Positions 23,500 through 35,109 of a stretch of DNA of 64,000 nucleotides are shown here, one piece after another. The stretch is from Ceratotherium simum simum (lineage: Eukaryota > Chordata > Mammalia > Perissodactyla > Rhinocerotidae): positions 1,884,386 to 1,948,385 of the forward strand of contig NW_004454225.1 in NCBI RefSeq assembly GCF_000283155.1, in the 5' to 3' direction. The notes under the pieces were generated by a model, which made no database searches, had not been told where the DNA came from, and was given only the letters and a program-made list of their open reading frames with translations. The translations under genes and the position numbers were made by a program. Within the stretch, counting starts at the first letter, position 1. Every line of letters starts with the position of its first letter.

Positions 23500-23750
23500 G
23501 ATGACACCCAGGTTGTGTCTTGAATGACAATTTGTACTTAGTATGGCAGAAGGATGATTGGGATATGTCTGCATGGTTTTCTAGACAGAGAAATATCACA
23601 AGTAAAGGTAAAGAAAGCATAAGGTTGACTGCAAGTGTTGCAGACTACTTGTGGAGAAAGGTGGATGGCAAGAAATGAGACTAGAGAGGACAGGGGTGGA
23701 TAATGAAGCGCCAGATGCCATCTAAGGAATTTGGGTTCCATGATCTAATT
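23500..23750 (-). mobile_element. L2 fragment, minus strand, part 2
   Basis: Continues the L2 complement after the MIR (gactagagaggacaggggtg, atctaaggaatttgggttcc). It is plausibly the same L2 copy as 22955-23175, split by the MIR. Confidence 0.55.
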
Positions 23751-23789
23751 TTTACAGTTATACGAAGATACCACTTTTCCATTTGTATT

Positions 23790-25045
23790 AATTTTATTTT
23801 TGTTTTGCTTTCATTCTTTTTTATTGTGAAAGATATCCCACAACCAGAAAAGTGCATAAAAGACAAATGTAAAACTTAATGAATTATTTTAAAATAACCA
23901 CCTCTGAGGTCAAGGAATAGGACATTGTAGGGACCCAGTTGCCCCTTCTTAGTGACCTTTGCTAGTCATAGTCCCTCCCTGCCCACCTACAGGTAACCAC
24001 TCTTCTGATTTCTTTCTTTCCTTTCTGCTTTTACCACCACTGTACCTCTAAACATTATAGTTTGGGCTGATTTTGAATGCAGAGTCACATGCTATATATT
24101 CTTTTGTATCTGCTCATTATGTTTTTGAGATCCATCCATGTTGTCGTGTGTGGCTGTTGTTCCTTCATTTTCATTGCTGAATGGTATTCCATTTTATGAA
24201 TATGCCAGAATATATTTATCCATTGTACTATGGAGAATATTTGGGTTGTTCCCAATCGGGGGCTATTATGAATAGTACTGCTTTGAATATTTTTGTTGAT
24301 CTCTTTTGGTACACATGTACATGAATTCTGCTGGGTAGATACCTGGTAGTGGAATTGCTGGATCATGAAGTATGTCTGCCTTTAACTTTAGAATAGTAAT
24401 GCCAAACTGTATTCTAACTTGTATGTTACAGTTTACATTCACACAAGTAGTATATGAGAGTTCCTATTGTTCCATATCCTCGGCAATACTTGTTATTATC
24501 AGACTTTTAAATTTTTAGCCATTTTGGTATATAATGGTATATAATTATGATTTTCTTTTGTATTTTCCATTATGGTTTTCTTTTGTATTTCTCTCACTTA
24601 CTATTGAGGCTAGACACCTTTTCACATGTGTATTGGCCATTTAGATAATGTAGTTTTTTGTTTGTTTGGTGACATGTCTCCTCTAGCATCTTACCCATTT
24701 TCCTATTGAGTTATCTGTCTTGTTTTTTTTTTAAAACTTGTTAGACCTCTTTGTTATTTTGAATATGAGCCCTTTATTGGTTTTATGTTGCCTGCTTTTT
24801 TATTTTCTTGAGGATGTCTTTCGATGAACAAAAATTCTGAATTTTCATGTAGTCATATTTATCTGTTTTTTAATAATAGGTGCTTTTCATGTCCTGTTAA
24901 AGAAATCCTTCTCTATCCCTAGGTTATGGAAACATTATCCCGTATTATCTTCTAAAAGCTTTATTGTTTATCTTTCACATTTGAGTATATTGTTCATCTG
25001 GAATTGATTTTTGTATCTGGTAATTCCTAATTAACTTGTTAGTGC
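23790..25045 (-). mobile_element. Old L1, minus strand
   Basis: L1 complement with gagatccatccatgttgtcg, gctgaatggtattccatttt, gtggaattgctggatcatga, accttttcacatgtgtattg, gagccctttattggttttat and ccttctctatccctaggtta. Frames are broken; the 93-residue frame at 24085-24366 is ORF2 debris. Confidence 0.85.
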
Positions 25046-25049
25046 CCCT

Positions 25050-26190
25050 CTGCCTTCAAGATGTTTTCTGTATTATGTCCAGATTTTCTGGCTGTCTTCA
25101 GCTTAGTCTGAATCACCTAGTTTACCATTCCCAGAAGCAGAAATCTCTTTAAGTTTTAGTTTCACTTTGATTTCAAAGTGATCTATTCTCTTCTGTAAAG
25201 GGGCCTTAATAAATATGGTTTACTAAAAAAATAAAATAAAAAAGACTGAAAAACTATATAGATTCATGGTTGTTTCTATTGTTTTATATATTTTTTTAAT
25301 TTAAGAGACCCCAAAAGAATCTTCTGTTTCATCTGTGGTTCTCTCAGCTATAAAATACTGTTAGACAACTTAAAGCTTGCTACATAAAATGAACAATTGT
25401 ACTTATTGGAGGATAATTTTAGAACATTAACCACGGTAAAATTTTAAATAAAAAAATATTCACTATTGAACATTGACTTTGATGATGAAACAGTTTAACC
25501 GTAGTAATGGCCACCCCTCTTTCTCTGTCTCTCCATATATTTAAACGTCTTTTTTGGCCAGGGATGGACTGTATGCAAACCGCATCCAGAATGCTTTTAG
25601 TTTGTGCCACAAAATATGAAGAAAATGTTTTCAGTTTATGGCAACTAGATCCATGACAGATGATGCTCCAGGAACTGTTTTTACAGTGCGCAAGATGCAC
25701 AGGAATGGGATAGCAAACTCACATGATTATTGGCAAGGCAAAACTGGCTACGTGGCTGATGTTAAATCTGCTTTTTAAGACAGCCAGATCAAGAAATGTC
25801 TGAAGAATTTGTGACTGTAGCAGTGAGATGATTTTGCAGTTAGTAAACACAGCCTCGGGAAGCCATGGCAAGGCAGTTTCTTGTGAGCCATTTACAGCTT
25901 TAGGAGAGAGGAAAACCTGACGTGGCCTCCAGAGAATGTGGCCGGGGGAAGTAGAGCCTCTTCCGCATGTACACACACACACCGCATAGTGAGGGAGAGG
26001 CTCCTTGTCCCGCCGTCACGCAGAACCCCACCTTGCCCTGCTGTTTCTGTCTCTGAGGTTCACAGTGGAGGTGAGCTTGGTTGTAGCCAAGATGTTAGGA
26101 GTTAGTGTTGCGAACGTGGAAGTTATGGCTCTTCCTGCCCACGCTTCCTTCCTGCCCAGCCCTTATACCATCTTCTTTCTCTTTTAAAAT
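25050..26190. other. Single-copy stretch
   Basis: No recognised repeat. The part from about 25850 to 26190 is GC-richer than its surroundings and holds several CpGs (gtcccgccgtcacgc), but is too short and CpG-poor to call a CpG island. No exon is supported. Confidence 0.4.
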
Positions 26191-26194
26191 TAAT

Positions 26195-26768
26195 GATTAG
26201 CCAAAGTGTGGTCCGAGGATCCCTCCCCACCCTATCCAGACGCTTTCAGGGCGTCCTGAATACTAAGTATTATCTTAGTATCTTATAATACTAAGATAAT
26301 AATATCTTAGTATTATTAAAACAGGTCACAACTGTTTTAATAATACTAAGATAATATATGCCCTTTAAACTCATTCTCTCATGAGTGCACAGTGGAGTTT
26401 TCCAGAGGCTACATGACATGTGATACTGTGAAAGATTGAATGCAAAAGCAGATATGAGGATGCAGCTGTCATCTCTGAAGCCAGACATTAAAGATATTTG
26501 CAAAAATGTAAAAAATGGCACTTCTCTCAAGTTTTTTATCTTTTAAAATGTTATTTTCAGTTTAAAGATGTTAACATGTAATCATTTATTAGTACTTTTA
26601 AATGAATATTTATGAATAGATACTTTAAATTTTTCATAGTCTTAATTTTTAATATGGTAAATACTGATCATTATAACCAACATAAACAAAAGCTCTTTGG
26701 GGGTCCTTAATAATTTTTAAGAATGTAAAGAGATCTTGAGACCAAAAAGTTTGAGAATCACTGCTTGA
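26195..26768 (+). mobile_element. hAT-Charlie-like DNA transposon with internal palindromes
   Basis: The left end (ccaaagtgtggtccgaggat) and right end (accaaaaagtttgagaatca then ctgc) match a hAT-Charlie-type non-autonomous element, with inner sentences ctctcatgagtgcacagtgg, ccagaggctacatgacatgt, agccagacattaaagatatt and ttggggg-tcct text. An insertion of inverted copies lies at 26261-26323. No transposase frame remains. Confidence 0.72.
26268..26352. repeat. Two adjacent hairpin-forming palindromes
   Basis: Hairpin 1 has exact 14-base arms tattatcttagtat (26268-26281) and atactaagataata (26288-26301) around cttata. Hairpin 2 has exact 21-base arms (26304-26324 and 26332-26352) around gtcacaa. 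All arms are copies of one TTAGTATTATT-type segment of the host transposon in alternating orientation. Confidence 0.95.
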
Positions 26769-27189
26769 AATCCTGTCGATTCCAGTTGGAGTTCTAGTTT
26801 CTCTCTGAAGGCTGCACAGATTGTCTAGCCCACCGTTTTCTCTGCATTCTCTAAACTCCTGTGCCACACAGCTTAGTGCTTAGTTTTTGTGGAATTGCTT
26901 GGTGTGCTAGTTTTCTTCTCCTTATCAATAGTGTAAGACCTCTGAGGACAGGGATCATATCTTAAATGAGGGTTTTTTGGAGACGTCCATGTTATATATT
27001 GCTAGAGCATAGCATAAACAGTTGTTAATGGTTATGCGTATTATCATCTTCAATATCAATATTAAAATTTCCATAACTCACTAGTTTATTGGAGAACCAA
27101 TATGCACATTTGTGAACAACCTTAACAGAAATAGCTATTTGATTTAAAAAAACCCAACTATATAAAATTAATATACAATATAGAAAAAG

Positions 27190-27434
27190 GGGGCGGCCCT
27201 GTGGTGTAGCGGTTAAGTGCGCGCGCTCTGCTGCTGGCAGCCCGGGTTCGGATCCCGGGGGCGCACCGACACACCGCTTGTCAGGCCATGCTGTGGCGGC
27301 GTCCCACATAAAATGGAGGAAGATCGGCACAGATGTTAGCTCAGGGCTAGTCTTCCTCAGCAAAAGGAGGAGGATTGGCATGGATGTTAGCTCAGGGCTG
27401 ATCTTCCTCAAAAATAAATAAATAAATAAATAAA
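27190..27434 (+). mobile_element. ERE SINE, hybrid type (ERE1-like head, ERE2-like tail)
   Basis: The head runs directly from ctgctggcagcccgg into ggttcggatcccgg without the ERE2 insertion, but the tail is aaatggaggaagatcggc ... gggctgatcttcctc. It ends in (AAAT)n. Target-site duplication aatatagaaaaag / aatatggaaaaag at 27177-27189 and 27435-27447 has one mismatch. A 150-residue minus frame across it has no coding meaning. Confidence 0.95.
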
Positions 27435-27459
27435 AATATGGAAAAAGAATAAAGGCTTT

Positions 27460-27995
27460 TTGATCATAGATCATCAATACATTGGGTACAAAAGCTGAGC
27501 ATGTTAATCTGTTTAATTCTTACGTGACCAATAATGGCAAGTAAAACCTGACTGTAGGCCCTTGCTCTGAAAATGCCGAGTGTAGTGCTGGGTGCTTAGT
27601 AAGCATGGATTCAGTAAAGCTGGTTGAGTTGAATCTGCTGTTTTAGTAGCTGCCTCTGCTGTTCTTGTTCTTGTCGCCAGCAGTCATTATTCCCTACCAT
27701 CCCCGCCCCCACCTCCAAGTGACTTGCAGTTGTGTTTAGTCATCAGAAGGTAGCCCTACTTTCTGAAGCCTTTTCTGTTAAAGAATTGACAAGTCGTCCT
27801 GGACTGAGCTAGAGGGCATTAGTTAGTTGACCAAGCTGGATCAGTAGCTAAAGGTGAGGCACATTGCCTTTTTCTTCCTCTCTGCTTCAGATTGAGTTTG
27901 TTTTTCTTAGGCAACCCTCCCTGACTTACAAGATATAAGAATCAATTTAACATCTTTATTGCCAGGGTCCTGCTGTTAGTCCCAGAGTTTCCTTC
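27460..27995. other. Stretch without recognised gene
   Basis: No exon or clear repeat seen between the ERE at 27190 and the L2/MIR-like tail at about 28000-28130 (cctagaacagagcatgatac, ctgaatgaatggatgg). Confidence 0.35.
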
Positions 27996-28244
27996 ACAGC
28001 TTGTCCCTGGAAGTCTAGGGGTCCCATGCAAGTAGCACACTGTCCCGAGAGCCTAGCATTACTTCACCATGGTGTTCCTAGAACAGAGCATGATACCTGG
28101 CAGGTGGCTCATTCACTGAATGAATGGATGGAGTCTGTACTGTGGCCCTGGATATACCGTTACAACTGATAAGTAGAATCCTTGTTTCAGTAAACTAAGA
28201 ATATTGTATTGAATTGACTTTATTTTTTTTCCAAAAATATATGT

Positions 28245-29310
28245 GTTTATTCCATAAGAATTTCTTGGACTGTCCTTTGCACCAACACAGTTTTAAATGA
28301 TGATGATACAATGATAAATAAAACAGACCCTGCCTTCAGGAAGCTTATGACCTAGTAGTATATACAACATAAACAAGCCTAGTGAAAGTATATACCAAGT
28401 ACAGTTGCTAACTCAGAGGAAGGACCCGTTCAGACCACCTGTAGCAAGAGAGAGGAATCAAGAAAGACTTCATAGAAAAGGTTTCCCTAAGCCTGCATCC
28501 TAAAAGTGAAGAAGAAATTTGCCCTATGAGTAGAAAGTCAGTCCAAGTGGAAACAGCACGTACGAAGTCATGGGCACAGAAAACCAATTGGTGCTTAAGG
28601 GAAACTGAAAGCAGTGTGGCTTTGTGAGATGAAGCTGAGAGGTAAACAGGTACCAGGCCTTGTATACCAGGCAGTGGGAATCGGATTTTATCTTGAAGAT
28701 GGATGAGAGACATTACAAAGGCAGTGTGGGTTTGCACTTTGAAAGGTAATTCTGGTGGCCACAGGGGTGGGGTGGGTCTTGAGGGTAAGAAAACCAATTA
28801 AAAAAACAATTGGAATAAATCTGGTGAGAAACTATGCCAGAAGTAAGGCAATGGGCAGTAGGAATAGGGAAGGAAGTACATACTGAAATATTTGGGGATT
28901 AGAATTGACAGAGTTTGGTAGGAGGAAGATGCTGATGATGGTCCCAGATTTTTTATTTGAGTGGGATAATAGTACCCAAGTGAGGCAGAAGGAGAAGAAC
29001 ACAGTTTGGGGGAGGATTATTTTACTTTTAGTTATGTTGCATTTTAAGGACCTGTGGAACATGAGGTGGAGAAGTCCATTAACATTAGGCAGTTGTCTAG
29101 ATGGCTTTGAAGATTGTAAGAAAGGTCAGCAGTAGGGAGAGATTTGGGAGTCATCAAGGTATAGGTAGTAGTTAAATCTCCAGGAGAGAATAAAGACAAG
29201 TGTGTATAATAAAAAGAGAAAGGAAAGGATGAACTCCTGAGGAACATATCAGTAATGAAAGGACAAGCAGAGAAAGACTATCCAGCAAAAAAGACAGGAA
29301 AGAAATGGTC
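28245..29310 (-). mobile_element. L2 3' end and ORF2 C-terminal region, minus strand
   Basis: The complement reads into the L2 ORF2 C-terminal region: minus frames at 28832-29062 and 29044-29247 hold decayed L2 protein (for example NCLMLMDFSTS, matching the family's C-terminal region). Terminal text gtttattccataagaatttc and gaccctgccttcaggaagct marks the 3' side. Confidence 0.75.
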
Positions 29311-29760
29311 TAAGATGTAGCAAAGGTAATGAATTTGGCCCCTTCTGTGGGGTAGAGGGGCTAAACATGTTCCCACGTCAGTTTGGGCATCAGAGCTAGG
29401 CTCAATCCTTGAAGCCAAGAGTTGAGTTTGGTTCCCTCGCCACGACCGCTGTTCCCCAACCCCCCAGGTGCAGAAGCAGCAACTCCTCATCCAACACCAC
29501 CCTGCCCATGATGGGAATCTGAAAATCAACAGTACTGACAAAGGCTTTGGGCTGGCTGCAAACCCAGGGAGACAGGAGGACCCAGACACAGCGAAGAGAC
29601 CAGGAACTAAAACAAGGTGCCCTGGCCCGATGGCTGGATCTGCAGTATTCTTAATATCAAGAGAGGAAAGGAGCTCCCAAATAACAAGAGTTTCAGGTCA
29701 TTCTGATTTTAAATGCCAAAGACAGGCTAAACCAACACAACTGAGTAATATTCACTGTAT
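29311..29760. other. Unassigned insert between two L2 parts
   Basis: About 450 bases of different character (less purine-biased, gccacgaccgctgttcccca, gatggctggatctgcagtat) separate L2 sequence on both sides. It may be an insertion of an old LTR or other repeat, but I recognise no family and see no target duplication. Confidence 0.35.
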
Positions 29761-29990
29761 TTGACAACTAGGATTGACAGGGAAAGAAGTCAAATTGCGA
29801 TGATTAATATGTGATTGAGAGAGAAGGGCATTGAGACCACAAATAAGAACTTTTTTAAGAAGCTTGACTAGCAGAGGAAAGAAGGGAGGGAGGACACAAA
29901 AGCTCGAAGAGAGTTTAGGATTAAAGGGGATGTTTTTAGGAATGGGCAGACTTGAACATTTTTACAGAATTTCCAAAGGTTGAACTGAAG
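29761..29990 (-). mobile_element. L2 fragment, minus strand
   Basis: Purine-rich text resuming the L2 complement (agcttgactagcagaggaaa, gatgtttttaggaatgggca). It may belong to the same copy as 28245-29310. Confidence 0.5.
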
Positions 29991-29994
29991 TAGA

Positions 29995-30570
29995 AGTGAC
30001 CTGATATCTCAAAGGTAGCATTTCCAGATCTTGGAACAATAATAACTCTTGTGTACTGGTGGCTACATAAACCCATCTGCCTATAGCAGAGTTCCCTCCA
30101 CCTGTGCTCCTTGGACATGTGATATTATTATTTGTATTACTTAATTAGATAGATTCCTTCTTGCCCACCTGGGCTTGGTGCCCTGCTTATAGAGCAGGAT
30201 TTGTGGTACGCTTCTGTCTGCCCCCCTTCTCCTGGTCTGTGCTGGCCTCCTGGGGAGACCTTCCCTGCCTCCGTGCTGGTGTTTTGCTCCTCCCTCACAT
30301 CTGCTGCTTCCCTTAAGACATCTTTTCTGGACTTCTTGCTTGAAGTTGGGCCAGTTGCTAACGACGTAGGCAATCAGGGTCTTCAGTGTTATTTGCGACT
30401 CAGTTAAAAGTTTATAGTATATTCTTAATAGTCTGCATCCCAGGAATTATGCTGGCTATCAAACAGTTAACAGTGGTGAGTCCTGGGAAGATGGGTGGGG
30501 AGAGAGAGGATGGTGGTCAAGGGCCTGATCCATATTGCTTGAATATTTTTGAAATGAGAATTAAAATTAA
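29995..30570. other. Stretch without recognised gene or repeat
   Basis: Contains a CT-rich part near 30215-30300. Open frames of 78 and 68 residues on opposite strands here have no splice-site support. Confidence 0.35.
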
Positions 30571-30587
30571 ATTTAAAAGAATCACGC

Positions 30588-30810
30588 AGGGCCGGCCCCG
30601 TGGCTTAGTGGTTAAGTGCGCGTGCTCTGCTGCTGGTAGCCCAGGTTCGGATCCCGGGCGTGCACCGACGCACCGCTTGTCCAGCCATGCTGAGGCCGCG
30701 TCCCACATGCAGCAACTAGAAGGATGTGCAGCTATGACATACAACTATCTACTGGGGCTTTGGGGGAAAAATAAATAAATAAATAAATAAAATTTAAAAA
30801 ATAAATAAAA
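30588..30810 (+). mobile_element. ERE1-type SINE
   Basis: A full-length copy (ggccggccccgtggcttagt to tgggggaaaaataaataa) with a long AAAT-rich end. Target-site duplication taaaagaatcacgc / taaaagaatcatgc at 30574-30587 and 30811-30824 has one mismatch. Confidence 0.97.
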
Positions 30811-30824
30811 TAAAAGAATCATGC

Positions 30825-31495
30825 TAAATAATCAAGTTTGAAAATTAAACCCTACGTTAGTAAAGTAAATATAATTTATTGAATGTATATTTCTTTCAAC
30901 TTGCCATATTCCCTAGGAACGATTCAGTTCTAATGACATCCTGCGCGTTTATTTAGGTAGTTGGCTGTAGAGGAACTCTTGAAGTCTACTTGCAGTTTAG
31001 CAGGGCTTGGGGATTGATTTAGTCCAAGATCCACTGAATCTTCCCACCCACTGTGTGAATTTCAAGACCAGTCTGGTTACTCTGCAAGAGAACAGAGAAA
31101 ATTGGAGTGGTTCAAATAGTTTCCTGCAGCAGCTATACATGATCAGATGGTCTGATTACAGTGTAGTTCTGAACATTTCAAAATGATGTTTTGAAGGAAT
31201 TTGCCGTTACTCATACCTTAGAAGGAAAATAGTGCTGTAGGTAACTTCAACTAGGTAATTTCAAATGTTGATTTTAGAATTAAATTTTATGTTTATCTTG
31301 AGTACAAGTGCATCTGATACAGAGGTTGACAGCCTTGCAGAGAACGTAATGAGGCTGTTCTGTAAAAACTGGTTTCCACAGTACTTGGAAAACAGCCCAG
31401 TTTCCCTCACCTGCCCAACCTCTGCTTTAATTCCTTTTGCCTCGCTGAACACCAGTAAGCATCTGGGACCAGCTGCCAAGCAGGCAAGGGACTGA
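30825..31495. other. Stretch without recognised gene or repeat
   Basis: Two overlapping opposite-strand frames (72 and 76 residues, 31261-31495) share one sequence and have no domain. No repeat family is seen. Confidence 0.35.
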
Positions 31496-31512
31496 GCTGG
31501 CCACTGTGTCTT

Positions 31513-31764
31513 TTTTTTTTTTTTTTTTTTTTTGTGAGGAAGATCAGCCCTGAGCTAACATCTGATGCCAATCCTCCTCTTTTTGCTGGGGAAGATTGGC
31601 CCTGAGCTAACATCCGTGCCCATCTTCCTCTGCTTTATATGGGACGCTGCCACAGCATGGCTCTACAAGCAGTGCATCAGTGCGTGCCTGGGATCCGAAC
31701 CGGTGAACCCCAGGCCACCGCAGCGGAGCGCGCACACTTAACCGCTTGCGCCACCGGGCGGCCC
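31513..31764 (-). mobile_element. ERE2-like SINE, long poly-T
   Basis: On the minus strand the head (gggccgcccggtggcgcaag), extra ggttcaccggttcggatcc segment and ERE2-like tail are all present; about 20 T at the left are the A tail. Target-site duplication ctggccactgtgtctt / ctggccgctgtgtctt at 31497-31512 and 31765-31780 has one mismatch. Confidence 0.96.
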
Positions 31765-32119
31765 CTGGCCGCTGTGTCTTAAGCTTGTCTGTTAACAAGA
31801 TATGTAATAATGGGCCACTTTGTGAGGCTGGTACAGAATTTAGACTACTGATTAGTCTAGAGAAGAAGGCACGTTCAGCCTGGGCAGAAGCTAATCAAGA
31901 TAGAGAACTGAAAACTAGTTAGCGTTGTTATCGTGATAGTCTGTGGTTAACAAAAAATGGAAGAATCCAGTCTTTCTCTGAGGGTCACACCTAACCACAT
32001 AGCTCACATCCTCCGTGAGAGCCAGACTCATCTTGGAAGTTGCAGCTAGCTTCTTCAGCTGTCCCCAGGGGCATTTAATGAGAAACATCCACAATGAAGT
32101 ACTGAGTTATTGAGATCAT

Positions 32120-32590
32120 GTCAGGATTCCGTTCAGCTTGTGTTTATTGAACTCCTATCTGATGCCAGATTAAAACATGTGTAAAACATAGCTAGTCCTT
32201 GTTGTCAAGGAGCTACCGTTGAGTGAAGAAAACAGGCTCATGGACATTGCCAATATTATATGGTATGTCTCAGAGGAGGAACACTTAGTGCAGCCACGGA
32301 GGGTACAGAAAACTTTCAGCAGATAACACCTGGGGCAGATCTTAAACGAGGAGAAGGGAATTAGGCAGAGGGCCCTCAGCAGACATTTGTGCATGTATTC
32401 TGGGCAAGGAAAGCACGTGCAGTCCATGTGAACAGAATGTGAAGTGATGATGGGCTAGAGAGATCTTGAGTTTTACCCTAAAGGTAATGGGTAGTAATTG
32501 ACTGGAGTTTAGCAGTGGTATACTCCGGGGTCAGATTTGCTTTTCAGAAAGGAAGATTGCTGGGACAATGGTGTGTATAGTAGGATAGGA
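32120..32590 (-). mobile_element. L2 3' end, minus strand
   Basis: gtgtttattgaactcctatc, cttgttgtcaaggagctacc and taatgggtagtaattgactg are L2 complement text running about 470 bases from the 3' end. Confidence 0.75.
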
Positions 32591-33190
32591 ATAATAATGA
32601 AAATATTGCTAATACTCATCACACACAATTCCATCTGAGATTTGTTTATTCAAACACTTAAAAAAAATAAGCTTAAGGTAGAAGTGATGACAGATAAGAG
32701 GGCAACAGGATGCTTTCCAGATTCACTAAAGCACCACCTCAAACACTGTCACATACATAATGTGGGACTAAAGCTGTAACTTGCAATCCGTAGCTGTGCG
32801 GAATAGAAGGTGCTTTCTTGGACAGAAACATTGAGTTGGTTGTGAAACTGAGGGACCAACTTCCAAATAGTGATGAGCTTTCTGACAGCACTGTGGACGC
32901 TAATCACAGATTAGTTTCTCCTGGGCTTGTTCAATGTTCTTTTGACCACTGTTGCGCACACACACAGGTCCACCCTTGAGCGGGCTATTCTGGCATTTGG
33001 TTTCTTCCATTGTAAAATGAAGGGACTGGGTTGGGATCTCTAAATGTCTAATAATAAATGGCTACCATTTCCTGTATATTCACAAAAATATAAATATTTC
33101 ATATATATAAAGGGAGAGACATTCCATGATGAAATAAATAAAACTTTCACTGTATTTATTAGCAACTTGCTGTGATCCGATTTGATTTTG
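32591..33190. other. Stretch without recognised gene
   Basis: No exon or clear repeat is seen in this 600-base interval between two L2 fragments. Confidence 0.35.
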
Positions 33191-33194
33191 AAGA

Positions 33195-33580
33195 GGCCGT
33201 TCCAGCCATTATTTGGGAATAGAATGGAGAGGAGCAAGAATAGGCCCAGGGAGACCAGCTAAGAGGCCTCCACAGGCGAGAAATGATAATGGCAGTGAAA
33301 ATGAAGAATGATGGGTGGATGTGAGATACAAATTGTGGAAGGAGAAATGATGGGACCGCTGATGGGCTATGGGAGGACGGGGGTAGGGTGAGAAATCCAG
33401 GATGAATCTGAGGGTCTGATCCAACAACTGGATGGAGGATGGTGCTGTTGATTAAGACAGTGGAGACGGAAGAATGAAGTCTGGTGGGGGATGAGGAGTA
33501 CAGTTCGGGACATATTGAATTTGAAGTGATTATGAGACATCCTCATGTTAAGTGGAGAAGTTGAAAAGACAATTTGGTAT
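33195..33580 (-). mobile_element. L2 ORF2 3' fragment, minus strand
   Basis: L2 complement: cccagggagaccagctaaga, ccacaggcgagaaatgataa, ggaggatggtgctgttgatt and cgggacatattgaatttgaa. It covers a more 5' L2 interval than 32120-32590, in the same orientation, so both may be one split copy. Confidence 0.72.
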
Positions 33581-33674
33581 TTTTCTGGTAGAACAAATGA
33601 GGTAAAATAAATGATAAAGGTTTAATACAGGTTGTAATATTACTTCAGAAAGTAACTTCAGTTTACATAATTAA

Positions 33675-33915
33675 TAACCACTTGCCTTTATTGAGCATGT
33701 GGTTGGTGCCTTGCCCTGTACTAAGTGCTTTACACGTATTTCATTTAAACTTGCAAAGAACCCTATGATGAAGATGCTGTTACTGTTCCCAGTGTAGAAT
33801 GAGGAAGCTGAGGCTTGAGAGGTTAGGCCACTGGCCCGAGTCGATAGCTGGTACCTGGAGGAGCCCGGGTTTGTACCAGGCTGCCTAAATTCAGAACTAG
33901 TGCTCCACCACTTCC
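33675..33915 (-). mobile_element. MIR SINE, minus strand
   Basis: ttattgagcatgtggttggt, ctaagtgctttacacgtatt, gtagaatgaggaagctgagg and gtgctccaccacttccc are MIR complement. It ends 54 bases before the 33969 exon. Confidence 0.8.
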
Positions 33916-33968
33916 CATGGCATCTTGCTATGAGTGTCCAGCTCATTGTGATTTTTCTCTCTTTTCAG

Positions 33969-34044
33969 GGTTTTGGTTTTTTTGCACTGAATGTAGTCTA
34001 GACTCATCTTCACGGGCTTGTGTTGCCCCAGGATACTGTCAAAG
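33969..34044 (+). other. Probable non-coding (5' UTR) internal exon
   Basis: A 76-base stretch is bounded by a pyrimidine-rich acceptor (tttttctctcttttcag) and a near-consensus donor (AAAG then gtaagt). It lies in sequence with no recognised repeat between a MIR (33675-33915) and an L2 (from about 34330). It has no ATG that opens a frame running out of the exon: the ATG at 33991 meets TAG at once. If it joins the exon at 41901 it would be upstream untranslated sequence with an intron of about 7.9 kb. The splice signals are seen; the exon status and pairing are inferred. The gene is not recognised. Confidence 0.5.
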
Positions 34045-34329
34045 GTAAGTTTTTAACATTTACATCCACTGTGTGTTGGCAATGAAATGAGAGTCTCCAT
34101 CTTGAAAGGAAGAAAAGTACATTTTGACATTATTGCTCCTTTCCAGAGTTCTTACAGAAGAGTGTTTAAAGTGGCCATCACATCAGCCCTTTGCATTTCT
34201 ACTTCGGTAGGTCCTTTTAAAAAGCACTTGTATTTAGATTGATACTGGTGCCTCATACTTCTATAAAGCGAGAATTTGTTACTAGGACTTAGCAATTCCA
34301 CAGTTTTATGTGAGCGTATTGCTAGCTTT

Positions 34330-34860
34330 CTGCCTCTAGTCTCCCCACTCCACCCTGTAGTCCACCTTACTGCCTGAGTTAGTTTCCTAAATGATAGATT
34401 GACTCGTGTCACTCCTGTGCTTAAACAGCTCTCATGGCCCCAGGTTGCTACAGATGTCATCCTACAAACCCCTTCACAACCTAATTCCCATTAGTGTTTC
34501 TGGCTTCTTTTTTAGTGAACCCTGTTCTGTAAGCCTCACCAGACCATTTTCCATTTCCCGGATATACGGTTCCTTTTCACAGCCTTGTGCCTTGGTTGAT
34601 GCTTTTCTCTTTGCTTAAGATTTGGAAGAGGGGAGAAGAATGCAACTATCTACTCTTCCTTCTTGTATCTTTCCTCTTGTCCCCTTCTCCCAGGCTCTCT
34701 CGGCAGAATTTCTTTTTCACTGGTGTTCAAAGACCACCTGTTATTATTACAGTAATAAAGCATTCATTATTTTACATTAGAGATATTTATTTGTATCTCT
34801 CTCGTTTACTAGTCTATAAACCCTTTGAGACTTTTTGGAAAGGAACTATTTTTTTAGTGC
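34330..34860 (+). mobile_element. L2 3' part, plus strand
   Basis: Plus-strand L2 text: gactcgtgtcactcctgtgc, ttaaacagctctcatggccc, caaaccccttcacaacctaa, ttttcacagccttgtgcctt. The frames of 70 and 100 residues across it are L2 debris. Confidence 0.75.
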
Positions 34861-34897
34861 TTGTTGACTGCTCCTGGACACCTTGCTGAGTGATATA

Positions 34898-35107
34898 CAG
34901 TCATGCTCCGCATAATGACATTTTGGTCAACAATGGACTGCGTATATGACAGTGGTCCGATGAGAATAGTACCATAGAGCCTAGGTGTGTAGTAGGCTAC
35001 ATCATCTAGGTTTGCGTAAGTGCACTCTATGATGTTCACACAAGGACAAAATCACCTAACAACACATTTCTCAGAACATATCTCCGTCATTAAGCGACCC
35101 ATGGCTG
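34898..35107 (-). mobile_element. Tc1/mariner (Tigger/pogo-like) MITE with TA duplications
   Basis: A 210-base element with terminal inverted repeats (CAGTCATGCTCCGCATAA at the left; cttaatgacgg-type complement gcgacccatggctg at the right), flanked by TA at 34896-34897 and 35108-35109. Body text gtgtgtagtaggctac and acatcatctaggtttgcgta is shared with copies at 51497 and 59830. It has no transposase. Confidence 0.85.
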
Positions 35108-35109
35108 TA

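Noticed and set aside
25850..26190. CpG island or promoter
   Set aside because: Slightly GC-rich, but short and with few CpGs; no exon or transcription start evidence follows it.
27025..27477. 150-residue minus-strand open frame
   Set aside because: It lies across the ERE at 27190; its repeated KISPELTS/KTSPELTS text is the translated SINE tail, which recurs at other EREs.
28408..28797. 129-residue minus-strand frame
   Set aside because: It matches L2 3' complement sequence and has no start or splice context.
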